Shown in pieces: positions 1 through 7,745 of a DNA stretch of 32,073 nucleotides (positions are counted from its first letter, which is position 1; every line of letters starts with the position of its first letter). The notes beneath the pieces are model-generated. The model saw only the letters and a list, made by a program, of their open reading frames with translations. It did no database searches and was not told the DNA's origin. The stretch is from Streptomyces fuscigenes (GTDB lineage Bacteria; Actinomycetota; Actinomycetes; Streptomycetales; Streptomycetaceae): contig NZ_JAKGCV010000018.1 of NCBI RefSeq assembly GCF_021556455.1, positions 1 through 32,073 on the forward strand, read 5' to 3'. Both the position numbers and the translations under genes were made by a program.

Positions 1-17
1 GGCGGCTGCGGGCAGTC

Positions 18-54
18 CCGGGCGGGCGCGGCGCCGGACGCCGCGCCCGCCCGG
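18..54. terminator. Perfect 16-bp hairpin, likely terminator
   Basis: A 16-bp perfectly paired GC stem (18-33 with 39-54) encloses a 5-nt loop and lies 15 bases after the stop codon of the minus-strand binding-protein gene. There is no U-tract, which is common for actinomycete terminators. It could act on either strand. Confidence 0.75.
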
Positions 55-68
55 CCGGCGCGGGCGCC

Positions 69-938
69 TCACATCGCGTCGGCGACCGTTTCGAAGAACG
101 CCGCGTGCGCGTGATGGCTCGCCGGCGGCTCCGGATTCCACGGCAGGATCTGCGCGCGCTCCGCGATCTCCCGCCACCCGGCGCTCCCGGCCAGCCGCTC
201 GGCGGACGCCGCGTTGGTCCGTACGTCGGCGAGCACGATGTCGGGCCGCAGCGCGGCGGCCTCCTCCCACTCGACCGTGCGCCAGTTGCCCCCGGCGTCG
301 TCCCCCGGCCCGGTCAGGGCGACTCCCAGGTCCCGCAGCGCCCGCAGGTCCGGCCAGGCGGCGGCCCGGGCGAGGTACGCCGTCTCGGCGCCCGCGGCCG
401 AGAGGGCCAGCACGCGGGGGCGCGCCGTACGTGCGGCGAGCGTACGCAACCGCTCCTGCGCCCGCGCCAGTTCGGCCTGCCCCGTCTCCGTGGCCCCGGG
501 CCGCGCGCCGAGCGCCCGGGCGAGGTCCGCGAACCGGTCTCGCAGGGCGGCCAGCGAGCGCGACGTGCCGACGTCCAGCACGACGAGGGGCACCTGCTCG
601 CCCAGGTGCTTGGCCGTGTCGGGGTCCAGGCCGTAGACCTGGTCGCCGCCGTAGGTCACGGCCACGACCAGGTCGGGCGCCGCCGCGAGCAGTCCGTCCA
701 GGTCGACCCCGCTGCCGGAGCCGAAGGACCGTATCTCCTCGAGGGGCAGGCCGCCCGCCTTGGCCGGGTCCTGGGCTGCGCCGTCGTGGTGCGAGCCGAA
801 GAGCCCCTCGGGCCGCAGCCCGTGGTCCCAGAGCGTCGCGCCGGCCTGGATGTACGCCACGAACCGCTCGGGGCGGCTCGGCGCGGTGACCCGGAGGCCG
901 CGGTCGTCCGTGAAGTCCCAGGTGTGCTGCGCATCCAT
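69..938 (-). CDS. Siderophore-type ABC substrate-binding protein, no visible signal peptide
   Basis: Predicted 289-residue protein of the periplasmic-binding (TroA/FecB-like) fold that captures iron-siderophores or related ligands for an ABC importer. What is seen: an N-terminal strand followed by APSRPERFVAYIQAGATLWDHG, then AAPDLVVAV near residue 95 and LRPDIVLADVR near residue 240, the two places where this family has its typical 'P-DLVi' segments. The ATG at 938 was chosen because GAGGCGAG lies just upstream; the frame stays open to 1055 but gains only basic, non-signal-like residues. The oddity is that neither start gives a signal peptide or lipobox, so the protein may be cytoplasmic, mis-started, or exported another way. 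Permease genes are not in the window; they could lie to the left. Ligand unknown. Confidence 0.75.
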   Translation of the reverse strand: MDAQHTWDFTDDRGLRVTAPSRPERFVAYIQAGATLWDHGLRPEGLFGSHHDGAAQDPAKAGGLPLEEIRSFGSGSGVDLDGLLAAAPDLVVAVTYGGDQVYGLDPDTAKHLGEQVPLVVLDVGTSRSLAALRDRFADLARALGARPGATETGQAELARAQERLRTLAARTARPRVLALSAAGAETAYLARAAAWPDLRALRDLGVALTGPGDDAGGNWRTVEWEEAAALRPDIVLADVRTNAASAERLAGSAGWREIAERAQILPWNPEPPASHHAHAAFFETVADAM

Positions 939-1401
939 CGTCGCACTCGCCTCGATCCCGTCGGTAGTGGTCCCTGAGCGGCGCGCCCGGCGCCTCTCAC
1001 TGACTGCCCAGCGGGGAGCGGCCGGATACCAACGGAGGCCGGGGAAAGGCGACATGCCCCCACCGGAGGCTCACAGAACCGACACGTCGCTGACGGGCCG
1101 GCGACCGCCCGGCCCCCCCCGCCCGTCACCCGGGCACGGGGCAGAGGGGCACGGGGCACGCGCGGCCGACCGCACACGTACCGGTGCCGCGTGCCACCGC
1201 CCGGTAGCGCGTGCGAAGCCGCGGGGCGTTCGCGGGGGTCGTGCTCCGCGGCGGCGCCGCCGTGCGGACTCGTGCGACGGCGTGCGCCCTCGCCCGGCTC
1301 GCCACGGAGCCGGCGACCGCCCCGGCACCGTCGCGGAACGGCGGGACCCCCGTGCGCGGCGCGGAGCGCGCACGGGGGTCCCGGGAGGGCACAGGGCCCC
1401 G
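939..1401. other. Intergenic region between the binding-protein gene and dhaM
   Basis: No convincing gene. It holds the upstream region of the binding-protein gene and, at its right end, the terminator hairpin of the dha operon. I looked for a cobalamin riboswitch and an iron box because of the siderophore-type gene and found neither. Confidence 0.5.
1342..1383. terminator. Strong 17-bp hairpin after dhaM
   Basis: Bases 1342-1358 pair perfectly with 1367-1383 around an 8-nt loop. The hairpin starts 18 bases beyond the dhaM stop and ends the dhaKLM transcript in the minus direction. It is the strongest stem noticed in the window. Confidence 0.85.
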
Positions 1402-1830
1402 TCACACCTTGCGGTAGTCGTACGCCTCCGTGGCTGCCGCCACCACCGCGTCCAGACCGGCGCCCGCCGAGGCGGTCACCGTCGCGGCGACCGCGCCCTC
1501 GACGAACGGCGCGTCCACCAGCCGCGCGTTCTCCGGCAGTTCGTCCTCGTCGAGGAGGAGCGTCTTCACCGTCAGGACGGCGCTGCCGACGTCCACCAGC
1601 AGCGCCACGCCCGCCCCGCGGTCCACCTCGGCCGCCGCAGCGACGATGAGTTCCGAACTCGTGCCGAGTCCGCCGTCCGGCGTGCCGCCCGCCGCCGCCA
1701 CCGGCGCCGTCGTGCCGCCGCCCGCGAGCCCCTTCGCCAGCTCGGCGACGGAGGACGCGACGGCGGCGCTGTGCGACACCAGCACGATTCCGACCAGCCC
1801 CGCGTCCGCCTGTGCGTCCCCCGCGCTCAC
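1402..1830 (-). CDS. dhaM: DhaM, PTS EIIA-type phosphocarrier for dihydroxyacetone kinase
   Basis: Predicted 142-residue phosphoryl-transfer subunit. It passes phosphate from HPr of the sugar phosphotransferase system to the ADP bound on DhaL. Seen: the EIIA-mannose-like start GIVLVSHS with the candidate phospho-histidine at His20, the GGLGTSSELI turn near residue 53, and VALLVDVGSAV near residue 78. It consists of the EIIA domain only; the fused HPr and EI-like domains of the E. coli protein are absent, so separate HPr and EI must supply phosphate. The GTG start at 1830 overlaps the dhaL stop by 4 nt (GTGA), indicating translational coupling. Last gene of the dhaK-dhaL-dhaM operon. Confidence 0.93.
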   Translation of the reverse strand: MSAGDAQADAGLVGIVLVSHSAAVASSVAELAKGLAGGGTTAPVAAAGGTPDGGLGTSSELIVAAAAEVDRGAGVALLVDVGSAVLTVKTLLLDEDELPENARLVDAPFVEGAVAATVTASAGAGLDAVVAAATEAYDYRKV

Positions 1831-2474
1831 TGCCCGCTCCCCGCTGCCGGGGCCTGCCCGGCGATCTCGGCCAGAGTCGTGACCAGCAGCGCCGCCGACG
1901 TGGCACCCGGGTCCTGGTGGTCGATGCTGCGCTCGCCGAGGTAGCTCGCCCGGCCCTTGCGCGCGAGCAGGGGCGTCGTCGCCACCGCGCCCTCCTCGGC
2001 GGCGCGCGCGGCCCCCTCGTACGACGTCGCCAGGGCGTCGACCGCGGGCTCCAGCGCGTCCAGCATCGTCTTGTCGCCCTTCGCGGCGCCGCCGAGCTGG
2101 GCGACCGCCGCCACGCCCTGGCCCAGGGCGTCCGCGAGCGCCGCACGGTCCACCTCGGCGGCGTCGCCCAGGGCCTTGCCCGTACGGCGCAGCAGGGTGC
2201 CGTACAGCGGACCGGACGCCCCGCCGACCGTGGAGATCAGCTGCCGACCCGCCAGCGTCAGTACGGCGCCCGGGGTGGCCGGGGCGTCCTTGGCCAGCAC
2301 CTCCGCCACGGCCCGGAAGCCGCGCTGGAGGTTGCTGCCGTGGTCCGCGTCGCCGATCGCCGCGTCGAGATCGGTCAAGCGGGACGCCTCACGCTCCACG
2401 GCGGCCGCGCAGGCGGTCAGCCACCTGATGAAGAAGGCCGCATCGAGGGCCTGCCCGGACTCTTGCTCTGCCAC
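1827..2474 (-). CDS. dhaL: DhaL, ADP-binding subunit of dihydroxyacetone kinase
   Basis: Predicted 215-residue cytoplasmic subunit that holds ADP/ATP with magnesium and phosphorylates dihydroxyacetone bound on DhaK. Seen: the metal-binding DAAIGDADHG loop near residues 38-47 with its three aspartates, STVGGASGPLYG in the middle, and GDKTMLDALEP, all hallmarks of DhaL. The length matches the family. The GTG start at 2474 was chosen over longer in-frame starts (to 2603) because GAGGAGATGAC sits just before it and because the longer form would overlap the end of dhaK. It lies between dhaK (83-nt gap) and dhaM (4-nt overlap). Confidence 0.94.
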   Translation of the reverse strand: MAEQESGQALDAAFFIRWLTACAAAVEREASRLTDLDAAIGDADHGSNLQRGFRAVAEVLAKDAPATPGAVLTLAGRQLISTVGGASGPLYGTLLRRTGKALGDAAEVDRAALADALGQGVAAVAQLGGAAKGDKTMLDALEPAVDALATSYEGAARAAEEGAVATTPLLARKGRASYLGERSIDHQDPGATSAALLVTTLAEIAGQAPAAGSGQ

Positions 2475-2557
2475 GTCATCTCCTCGCGCCCGAACTGCGT
2501 GCTGCCCCGGCCGCGCAGGCGGCCGCGCGCACCGGGACCGTACGAACCCCCGGCACG

Positions 2558-3550
2558 TCAGCGGCCCCAGCGCAGCGCGGGGGTCGAAACCGGCGCGTCC
2601 CACAGCCGCAGCAGGTCGTCGTCCACCTCGCAGAGGGTGACCGAGCAGCCCGCCATGTCCAGGGACGTCACGTAGTTGCCGACGAGCGTACGGGCCACCG
2701 TGACGCCACGCTCACCCAGCACCCGCTGCACCTCGGCATTGAACCCGTACAGCTCCAGCAGCGGGGTGGCGCCCATGCCGTTGACCAGCGCGAGCACCGG
2801 CCCGCGGGGCTGCAGGTCCTCCAGGATCGCGGCGACGGCGAAGTCCGCGATCTCCCGCGACGTCATCATGGCGCGGCGCTCGCGGCCGGGCTCGCCGTGG
2901 ATGCCGATGCCGAGCTCCAGCTCCCCCTCCGGCAGGTCGAAGGTGGGGCTGCCCTTCGCGGGGGTGCTCACGGCGGTGAGCGCGACGCCGAAGCTGCGCG
3001 ACGCCTCGCTGACCTGCCGGGCGATCGTCTCGACGCGTTCGAGCGGCATGCCCTCGTCGGCCGCGGCGCCCGCGATCTTCTCGACGAACAGGGTGCCGCC
3101 GGTGCCGCGCCGGCCCGCGGTGAACAGGCTGTCGGTGACCGCGACATCGTCGTGGACCAGCACCTTGGCGACCTGGATGCCCTCGTCCTCGGCCAGCTCG
3201 GCCGCCATGTCGAAGTTGAGCACGTCGCCGGTGTAGTTCTTCACGACGAACAGCACGCCGGACCCGCTGTCGACGGCGGCCGCCGCACGCACCATCTGGT
3301 CGGGTACGGGGCTCGTGAAGACCTCGCCGGGGCAGGCGGCGGACAGCATGCCGGGCCCGACGAACCCGCCGTGCAGGGGCTCGTGGCCGGAGCCGCCGCC
3401 GGAGACTATGCCGACCTTCCCGGCGACGGGGGCGTCCCGCCGGACCACGACGCGGTTCTCCACGTCCACGGAGAGGTCGGGATGCGCCGCGGCCATGCCG
3501 CGCAGGGCGTCGGCGACCACGGTTTCCGGCACGTTGATGAGCATCTTCAT
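2558..3550 (-). CDS. dhaK: DhaK, dihydroxyacetone-binding subunit of PTS-dependent kinase
   Basis: Predicted 330-residue subunit that binds dihydroxyacetone covalently; with DhaL and DhaM it makes dihydroxyacetone phosphate for glycolysis. Seen: the glycine-rich GIVSGGGSGHEPLHGG substrate loop near residues 48-63, VKNYTGDVLNF near residue 103, and GIHGEPG with His218, the residue that forms the hemiaminal bond to substrate in this family. Length is normal for DhaK rather than the fused ATP-dependent enzyme. The ATG at 3550 has AGGAG about 7 nt upstream. A dyad overlaps the region just before that ribosome site (3560-3575), so repression at the start of the operon is plausible. Confidence 0.95.
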   Translation of the reverse strand: MKMLINVPETVVADALRGMAAAHPDLSVDVENRVVVRRDAPVAGKVGIVSGGGSGHEPLHGGFVGPGMLSAACPGEVFTSPVPDQMVRAAAAVDSGSGVLFVVKNYTGDVLNFDMAAELAEDEGIQVAKVLVHDDVAVTDSLFTAGRRGTGGTLFVEKIAGAAADEGMPLERVETIARQVSEASRSFGVALTAVSTPAKGSPTFDLPEGELELGIGIHGEPGRERRAMMTSREIADFAVAAILEDLQPRGPVLALVNGMGATPLLELYGFNAEVQRVLGERGVTVARTLVGNYVTSLDMAGCSVTLCEVDDDLLRLWDAPVSTPALRWGR

Positions 3551-4580
3551 GCGTGTCTCCTGATCATTTTATCAGCGGAGCCAGCGACCTGCTTCTCTGC
3601 TGGTCAGAGCTATCTTGCGCTGTTCGTGATCTTGGCGATGCGTGGCGGCTCGGAGCGGCTTCCGGCGGTACTGTCGGTGACCAGTTGCTGACGTGGCTGA
3701 CGTTTCGTCAGTTCTTCCTCGGAGTGGCTGCAAGTCGCCGGGACCTCCATGCAAGCAGTATCGGCCCTGCGGGCGCGGAGGTCACCTCGACGCTGAGGAG
3801 GCGCGACCGGGTGCCCCCGCCGAGGTGTCAGACGTCAGGGGCCCTCACGGGCGGTGACGCTTACTTCGTCGACGTCGACCTGCGGTGTCGGTCGCGCAGG
3901 CCTCTCGGGCTCCTTACCGCTGGAGCCGTCCGGACGCGTCGGAGGGGGCCGGCCGCCTGCGGTACGTGGAATGTCCTCGCCCGACCTGGCCGGGCCCGAG
4001 ACCTGCGACGGGCCGCCCGACACCGGCCTCGCAGTAGAACAAATTTCCTGGTATGGCAAGAAAAGGAACCGGCTGCGTTCACGGCACGCCTTGAACCGTG
4101 CCCCGTACGTCCCGATCGTCGCCCCCGACGTGTCTCGCATCGACCGCGGCAGCAGTCCGGGGGAGTGCCGCGGCTGCCGGCGACGCGACGAAGAACGGGA
4201 GCGGAGTCGGCGGGAGGGCCACCGCCGGCCGCAGGAGGACGCAGCCGGCGCCGATCCCGAATGACCGGGATTGGCCGGCCGGCAGCCCGGGTTCGCCCGG
4301 CAGCTCCTCCGTACGGGCCCCGCAAGGGCGTGGGGTTGTGTCCCGGGCGGTGGGCAGGCCGGTCGTGCGTGAGCGATGCGCGGGCGGACCGGCGCTGTTG
4401 TGTCCCGGCGGTTGCCGCCAGGCAAGCAGGGCGACGGCCTCCGCCGTCGGCCGGCTGTGGCGGTTTGATCGGGTCCTGCCATCCGCCTCGCAGGGCCCCG
4501 TGGTGTTTTGCGCGCGGCCGTCGCCGGAGTGACCCTGGTCAGTGGGCCCCGGTAAAGGACGATGTGATGGGCGGTGTGGT
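3551..4580. other. About 1 kb without a convincing gene
   Basis: Several frames stay open but none has family similarity I recognise, a good ribosome site or normal codon bias. It contains the dhaK promoter side, an inverted repeat CTGACG-TTT-CGTCAG at 3697-3711 with a further direct copy of CTGACG at 3688-3693, and an AT-richer patch near 4030-4075. It may be a decayed region; no insertion-sequence ends were seen. Confidence 0.4.
3560..3575. promoter_or_regulatory. Dyad just upstream of dhaK, candidate operator
   Basis: CTGATCATTTTATCAG has 5-bp inverted arms (CTGAT/ATCAG) and is strikingly AT-rich for this genome. It ends immediately before the dhaK ribosome site, and on the minus strand contains TAAAAT, which could be a -10 element. 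A repressor bound here would block dhaK. No regulator gene is adjacent, so the binding protein is unknown. Confidence 0.35.
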
Positions 4581-5408
4581 GTGACCTCTTACGAGCCGGC
4601 GCACCGGGATTTCCTCGCCGTCACCGGGGACACGCTGATCTGCGTGCAGGTGGCACATCCAGCCGGCCAGGTGCGGGCGCCGGGCGAGGCGAACCGGTTC
4701 CTGCAGTCGCGTTCCATCGACGCGCTGATGATCGCCGCCGACGTGACTCCGGCGGATCTGCCGGGGTTTGTGGCAGGGCTGCGTGGCTGGGGCAACCTGT
4801 GCGGGCTCAGCGTGACCATGCCGCACAAGGTCGCGATGGCGCGCCTGGTGGACGAGCTCGCCCCGACCGCCGCGGACGCCGGGACCGTCAACGTCGTCCG
4901 GCGGGATCCGGACGGGAGGCTGACCGGGGCGACCTTCGACGGCACCGGCTACGTGGCGGGCCTTCGTGCCCAGGGACACGAGGTGGCCGACCGCAGAGTG
5001 ACCGTGGTAGGTGCCGGCGGGGTCGGCCGGGCGGTCGCGTTCGCACTGGCCCGAGGCGGGGCGGCCCGGGTGAACGTGGTGAACCGGACCCGGGCGCGCG
5101 GCGAGGAGCTGGCCGCCGACCTGGCCGACCGCACCGCACTGGCCGACGTCCACAGCGTCGAGGTTCCCGCCCCGGACGACGACATCGTCGTGAACGCCAC
5201 CTCGCTGGGCATGGACCCCTCGGACCCGCTGCCCGTCGACGTGGGCCTGCTGTCCCCGCAGACACTCGTAGGAGAGGTCGTGGCGAACCCCGACGTCACG
5301 CCGCTGCTCGCGGCCGCCGAGGCGCGCGGGCTCGCCGTCCACAAAGGGATCCAAATGATGGCGCCCCAGTTCCTGGAAGGCGCCCGATTCATGCGCCTGA
5401 TTCCCTGA
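4581..5408 (+). CDS. Shikimate-dehydrogenase-like NAD(P)-dependent oxidoreductase
   Basis: Predicted 275-residue protein of the AroE/YdiB family, which reduces dehydroshikimate or related keto-quinates in aromatic metabolism. Seen: MPHK with the catalytic lysine (Lys83), AGTVNVV with Asn104, TFDGTGY with Asp120, the nucleotide-binding GAGGVGRAVAFALA near residue 148, NRTRARGEELA after it, and NATSLGM near residue 203. The N-terminal SxS shikimate-carboxylate loop (usually H-S-x-S-P) is absent; this protein has VAHPAGQVRAPGEAN instead, so the substrate may differ. The GTG at 4581 overlaps the TGA of a six-codon open frame (4564-4584) that follows AAAGGA, a possible coupling leader. A start at GTG 4542 is also possible. 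It stands alone, with no shikimate genes nearby. Confidence 0.85.
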   Translation: MTSYEPAHRDFLAVTGDTLICVQVAHPAGQVRAPGEANRFLQSRSIDALMIAADVTPADLPGFVAGLRGWGNLCGLSVTMPHKVAMARLVDELAPTAADAGTVNVVRRDPDGRLTGATFDGTGYVAGLRAQGHEVADRRVTVVGAGGVGRAVAFALARGGAARVNVVNRTRARGEELAADLADRTALADVHSVEVPAPDDDIVVNATSLGMDPSDPLPVDVGLLSPQTLVGEVVANPDVTPLLAAAEARGLAVHKGIQMMAPQFLEGARFMRLIP

Positions 5409-5985
5409 GGCCGGGCCGCCGGCGTTGTTCGTTCCTGACCACCGCTTCGTTGGAGGGGAGGCTGCCTGGCCGGGGGCACGGCTGCGCCCGGCCGAACTGC
5501 GGACCCCGTTCCGCGGGTGCAGCGTCGAGGTACGGCATGCGAGCAGTTCACGCGCAGGCCGCGGCCGGGTGGCGGGACGCACCTGCGCCGGTCGGGCGCG
5601 AAGATCCTGATCAGCGGGATCTGCGCGCACGCCCGCGGCCGCGGTCACCAGTACATGAGCTGGGACGTGGCAGCGCACACGTTCCGGTCGCCGCCGGAAG
5701 GCTGTACCGGTGCGCATGGGCGAGCACACGGGTACGGGGCCGACCGGGCGGAACAGGGCGCGCTGCTGGAGGCGGGTGGCGGCGGCCCGCGACCCGCCTG
5801 GGCCGGCGTGGCGGCGCTCGTACGCGCCGGGCGGTCAGGACGGCCGCGCTCGTGCCCGTGACATGAGAGGCCGTCCGACTGCCGCGTTCCCAGGCCCGCC
5901 CGGGCCCGCCCCGGGACGGGACGGCCGGGAACGCCCCGGGAGGCACGGCACCCGCGACCGCGCCTCCCGGGTGGTGGCGAGGAGT
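5409..5985. other. Convergent intergenic region, no gene seen
   Basis: This lies between the oxidoreductase gene and the end of the nine-gene operon. Open frames exist on both strands but none has recognisable motifs. It contains the operon terminator hairpin at 5935-5971. Confidence 0.45.
5935..5971. terminator. 10-bp hairpin after the nine-gene operon
   Basis: CCCGGGAGGC (5935-5944) pairs with GCCTCCCGGG (5962-5971) around a 17-nt loop. It lies 14 bases beyond the stop of the last gene of the minus-strand operon. Confidence 0.7.
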
Positions 5986-6498
5986 TCAGCGCGCCCGCGC
6001 CCCGCCGAACAGCTCAGGCCGGCCTGCCGCCAGCGCGATCAGGCCCCCCGCCTCCAGCATCTCGACCAGGAAGCGGTCGGCCGGAGCGCCCGACGCCGTG
6101 GCGCCCGTCCTGGTGTTGGTGACGGCCCCCGTCGTGAGGTCCGCGCGCAGCACGTCGCCCGCGCCTGCCAGCGCCGTGACGCCGGGCACTTCGAGTGCGG
6201 GCAGGCCGACTTCGAAGCAGTTGCGGTAGAAGGTGCGGGCGAAGGACTCGGCGACGACACACCCGATACCCGTGCCCTGGAGCGCCTTCGTGGCAATGGC
6301 GCGGCCCGACGACTGGCCGAAGTGCCGTCCTGCGACCACGATGTCCCCCGGCGCGACGTTCAACGGAAAATCGGGGTCCAGGTCCTCCAGTACGTGCCGG
6401 GCCATCACCTCCACCGGTTCGAACACGTACTGGGGCTTGACCAGCCGGTCGGTGGGCACGTTGTCGCCGAAGATCCAGCACTTGCCCTCGAACCTCAC
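5986..6498 (-). CDS. Second LeuD-like (aconitase-family small subunit), degenerate loop
   Basis: Predicted 170-residue protein of the isopropylmalate-dehydratase small-subunit (swivelling domain) family. Seen: GDNVPTDRLVKPQYVF at the start, equivalent to the 'NTDxIxPxxY' opening of LeuD, then VVAGRHFGQSSGRAIATKAL near residues 57-76, and FARTFYRNCFEVGLPALE near residue 87. The active-site loop reads FGQSSGRAIA where ordinary LeuD has FGCGSSREHA, so the first Cys-Gly is gone and the Arg-Glu-His is altered. The GTG start overlaps the preceding large-subunit stop by 4 nt. It presumably pairs with the iron-sulfur-less large subunit just upstream. Whether the pair is catalytic is unknown. Confidence 0.82.
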   Translation of the reverse strand: MRFEGKCWIFGDNVPTDRLVKPQYVFEPVEVMARHVLEDLDPDFPLNVAPGDIVVAGRHFGQSSGRAIATKALQGTGIGCVVAESFARTFYRNCFEVGLPALEVPGVTALAGAGDVLRADLTTGAVTNTRTGATASGAPADRFLVEMLEAGGLIALAAGRPELFGGARAR

Positions 6499-7745
6499 GG
6501 TGTGCTCCTCTCGGCGATCTCGCCGGCCGCGGCCGACGCGGCCACGGTGCCCGCCGAGGCCAGGTACATCTCCGCGTCGGTGCTCCCGTTGCGGCCCGGG
6601 AAGTTGCGGGCGTGGGTGGAGACCATGGCTTCGCCCGCCGCCATGGCGCCCATGTTGATGGCCTGGTTGGACCCGGTGCTCGGCGGGAACCAGGTGGCGC
6701 CCGCCTCGTGCAGCGCGAGCACGAGTCCCTCCCGCACCGCCTGCGCGAAGATCTCCCGGCTCGACGGCACGATGTTGAAGCGGGTGCGGGGGTGGACCGT
6801 GCGGCCCCGCAGGACCTCGGCGGCCGTCCTGATGTCCTCGATCCTGCCGCCGCCGTGGCCGCCCAGCTCCGCGTAGTCCACAGGGCGTCCCGCGACGTCG
6901 GAGACGGCCTTGGCGTTGCCGACCGTCGGCGGACACGCGACCTGCGGCACGACGTCGCTCACGTCGAAACGCAGTACGGACGCCGCCTCGCCGCCGTCGC
7001 CGCGCGGGAAGTCGTCCGGCAGCCCACCCGGCAGCGCCCGGACGAACGCCTCGGTGACCTCGTCGGGCTCGACGTAGCTGCACTTGGCGCCGAGGTCTAC
7101 GCACAGCAGCGGGAACAGCCACCGGTCCCAGAAGCCGAGCTGCTTGACGTAGGGACCGGTGAACTCCAGGGCCTTGTAGTTCATCGCGCCCTCGCCGATC
7201 TGCGCGGTCAACCAAAGGGCCACGTCGCGAGGGGTCGTGCCGGGCCGCGGGACGCCGTGCAGCTCGATCCCCACCGTCTCCGGGACCCTGAACCACGCCT
7301 TGCTGTACGGCAGTACGGTGCCCGCGTGCGAGTCGTTGCCCAGCGCGACGGCGAGCGCCCCGAGCGCGCCGTGCACGGGGGTGTGGCTGTCGGAGCCCAC
7401 CACGATCATGCCCGGCTTGACGAAGCCGCCCCGCACCGCGGCGTGGTGCAGGTTGCCGCTTCCGCAGTCCAGCAGGTTGATCCCGGTGCGGCGGGCCCAC
7501 TCCCGGTTGTGGTGCAGGACGTCCGCCTGCTGCTCGGTGGGCGGCGAGTAGTGGTGGTCGAAGACCATCAGGGTGCGCTCGGGGTGGGGGATGGGCAGCC
7601 CGACCTTCTTGTCGTAGACGCCCGAGGTGAGATAGCCGCTCAGGTCGTGCATCAGCAGCATGTCCACCTCGGCGATGACGATCTCACCGGGTTCGACGGA
7701 CGGCTTGCCGCTCGCCCTGGCGAGGATCTTCTCGACCAGGTTCAC
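6495..7745 (-). CDS. Second LeuC-like large subunit lacking iron-sulfur cysteines
   Basis: Predicted 416-residue protein with the aconitase/isopropylmalate-dehydratase large-subunit fold. Seen: MVFDHHYSPPTEQQ near residue 65, VVGSDSHTPVHGALGALAV near residue 116, PYSKAWFRVPETV, and GSTDAEMYLAS near the end, all in family order. The three [4Fe-4S] ligand cysteines are missing: the usual GSCTN segment is replaced by LGGHGGGRIEDI, and the usual GCGxC segment by TWFPPSTGSNQAI. The GTG start at 7745 has a perfect GGAGGTGATG before it and overlaps the upstream LeuC-like stop by 4 nt. A structural or allosteric partner of the intact pair is likely; a metal-free or differently liganded enzyme is the alternative. 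Confidence 0.88.
   Translation of the reverse strand: MNLVEKILARASGKPSVEPGEIVIAEVDMLLMHDLSGYLTSGVYDKKVGLPIPHPERTLMVFDHHYSPPTEQQADVLHHNREWARRTGINLLDCGSGNLHHAAVRGGFVKPGMIVVGSDSHTPVHGALGALAVALGNDSHAGTVLPYSKAWFRVPETVGIELHGVPRPGTTPRDVALWLTAQIGEGAMNYKALEFTGPYVKQLGFWDRWLFPLLCVDLGAKCSYVEPDEVTEAFVRALPGGLPDDFPRGDGGEAASVLRFDVSDVVPQVACPPTVGNAKAVSDVAGRPVDYAELGGHGGGRIEDIRTAAEVLRGRTVHPRTRFNIVPSSREIFAQAVREGLVLALHEAGATWFPPSTGSNQAINMGAMAAGEAMVSTHARNFPGRNGSTDAEMYLASAGTVAASAAAGEIAERSTP

Noticed and set aside
939-1140. Possible cobalamin riboswitch or iron box upstream of the binding-protein gene
   Set aside because: GCCACTG-type and GGTG boxes are not in the right order, and no TTAGGTTAGSCTAACCTAA-like palindrome is present.
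3610-3750. 46-codon minus-strand open frame upstream of dhaK
   Set aside because: No ribosome site and no recognisable sequence; probably chance.
5517-5861. Plus-strand open frame after the oxidoreductase gene
   Set aside because: No start signal or recognisable domain; codon composition is not gene-like.
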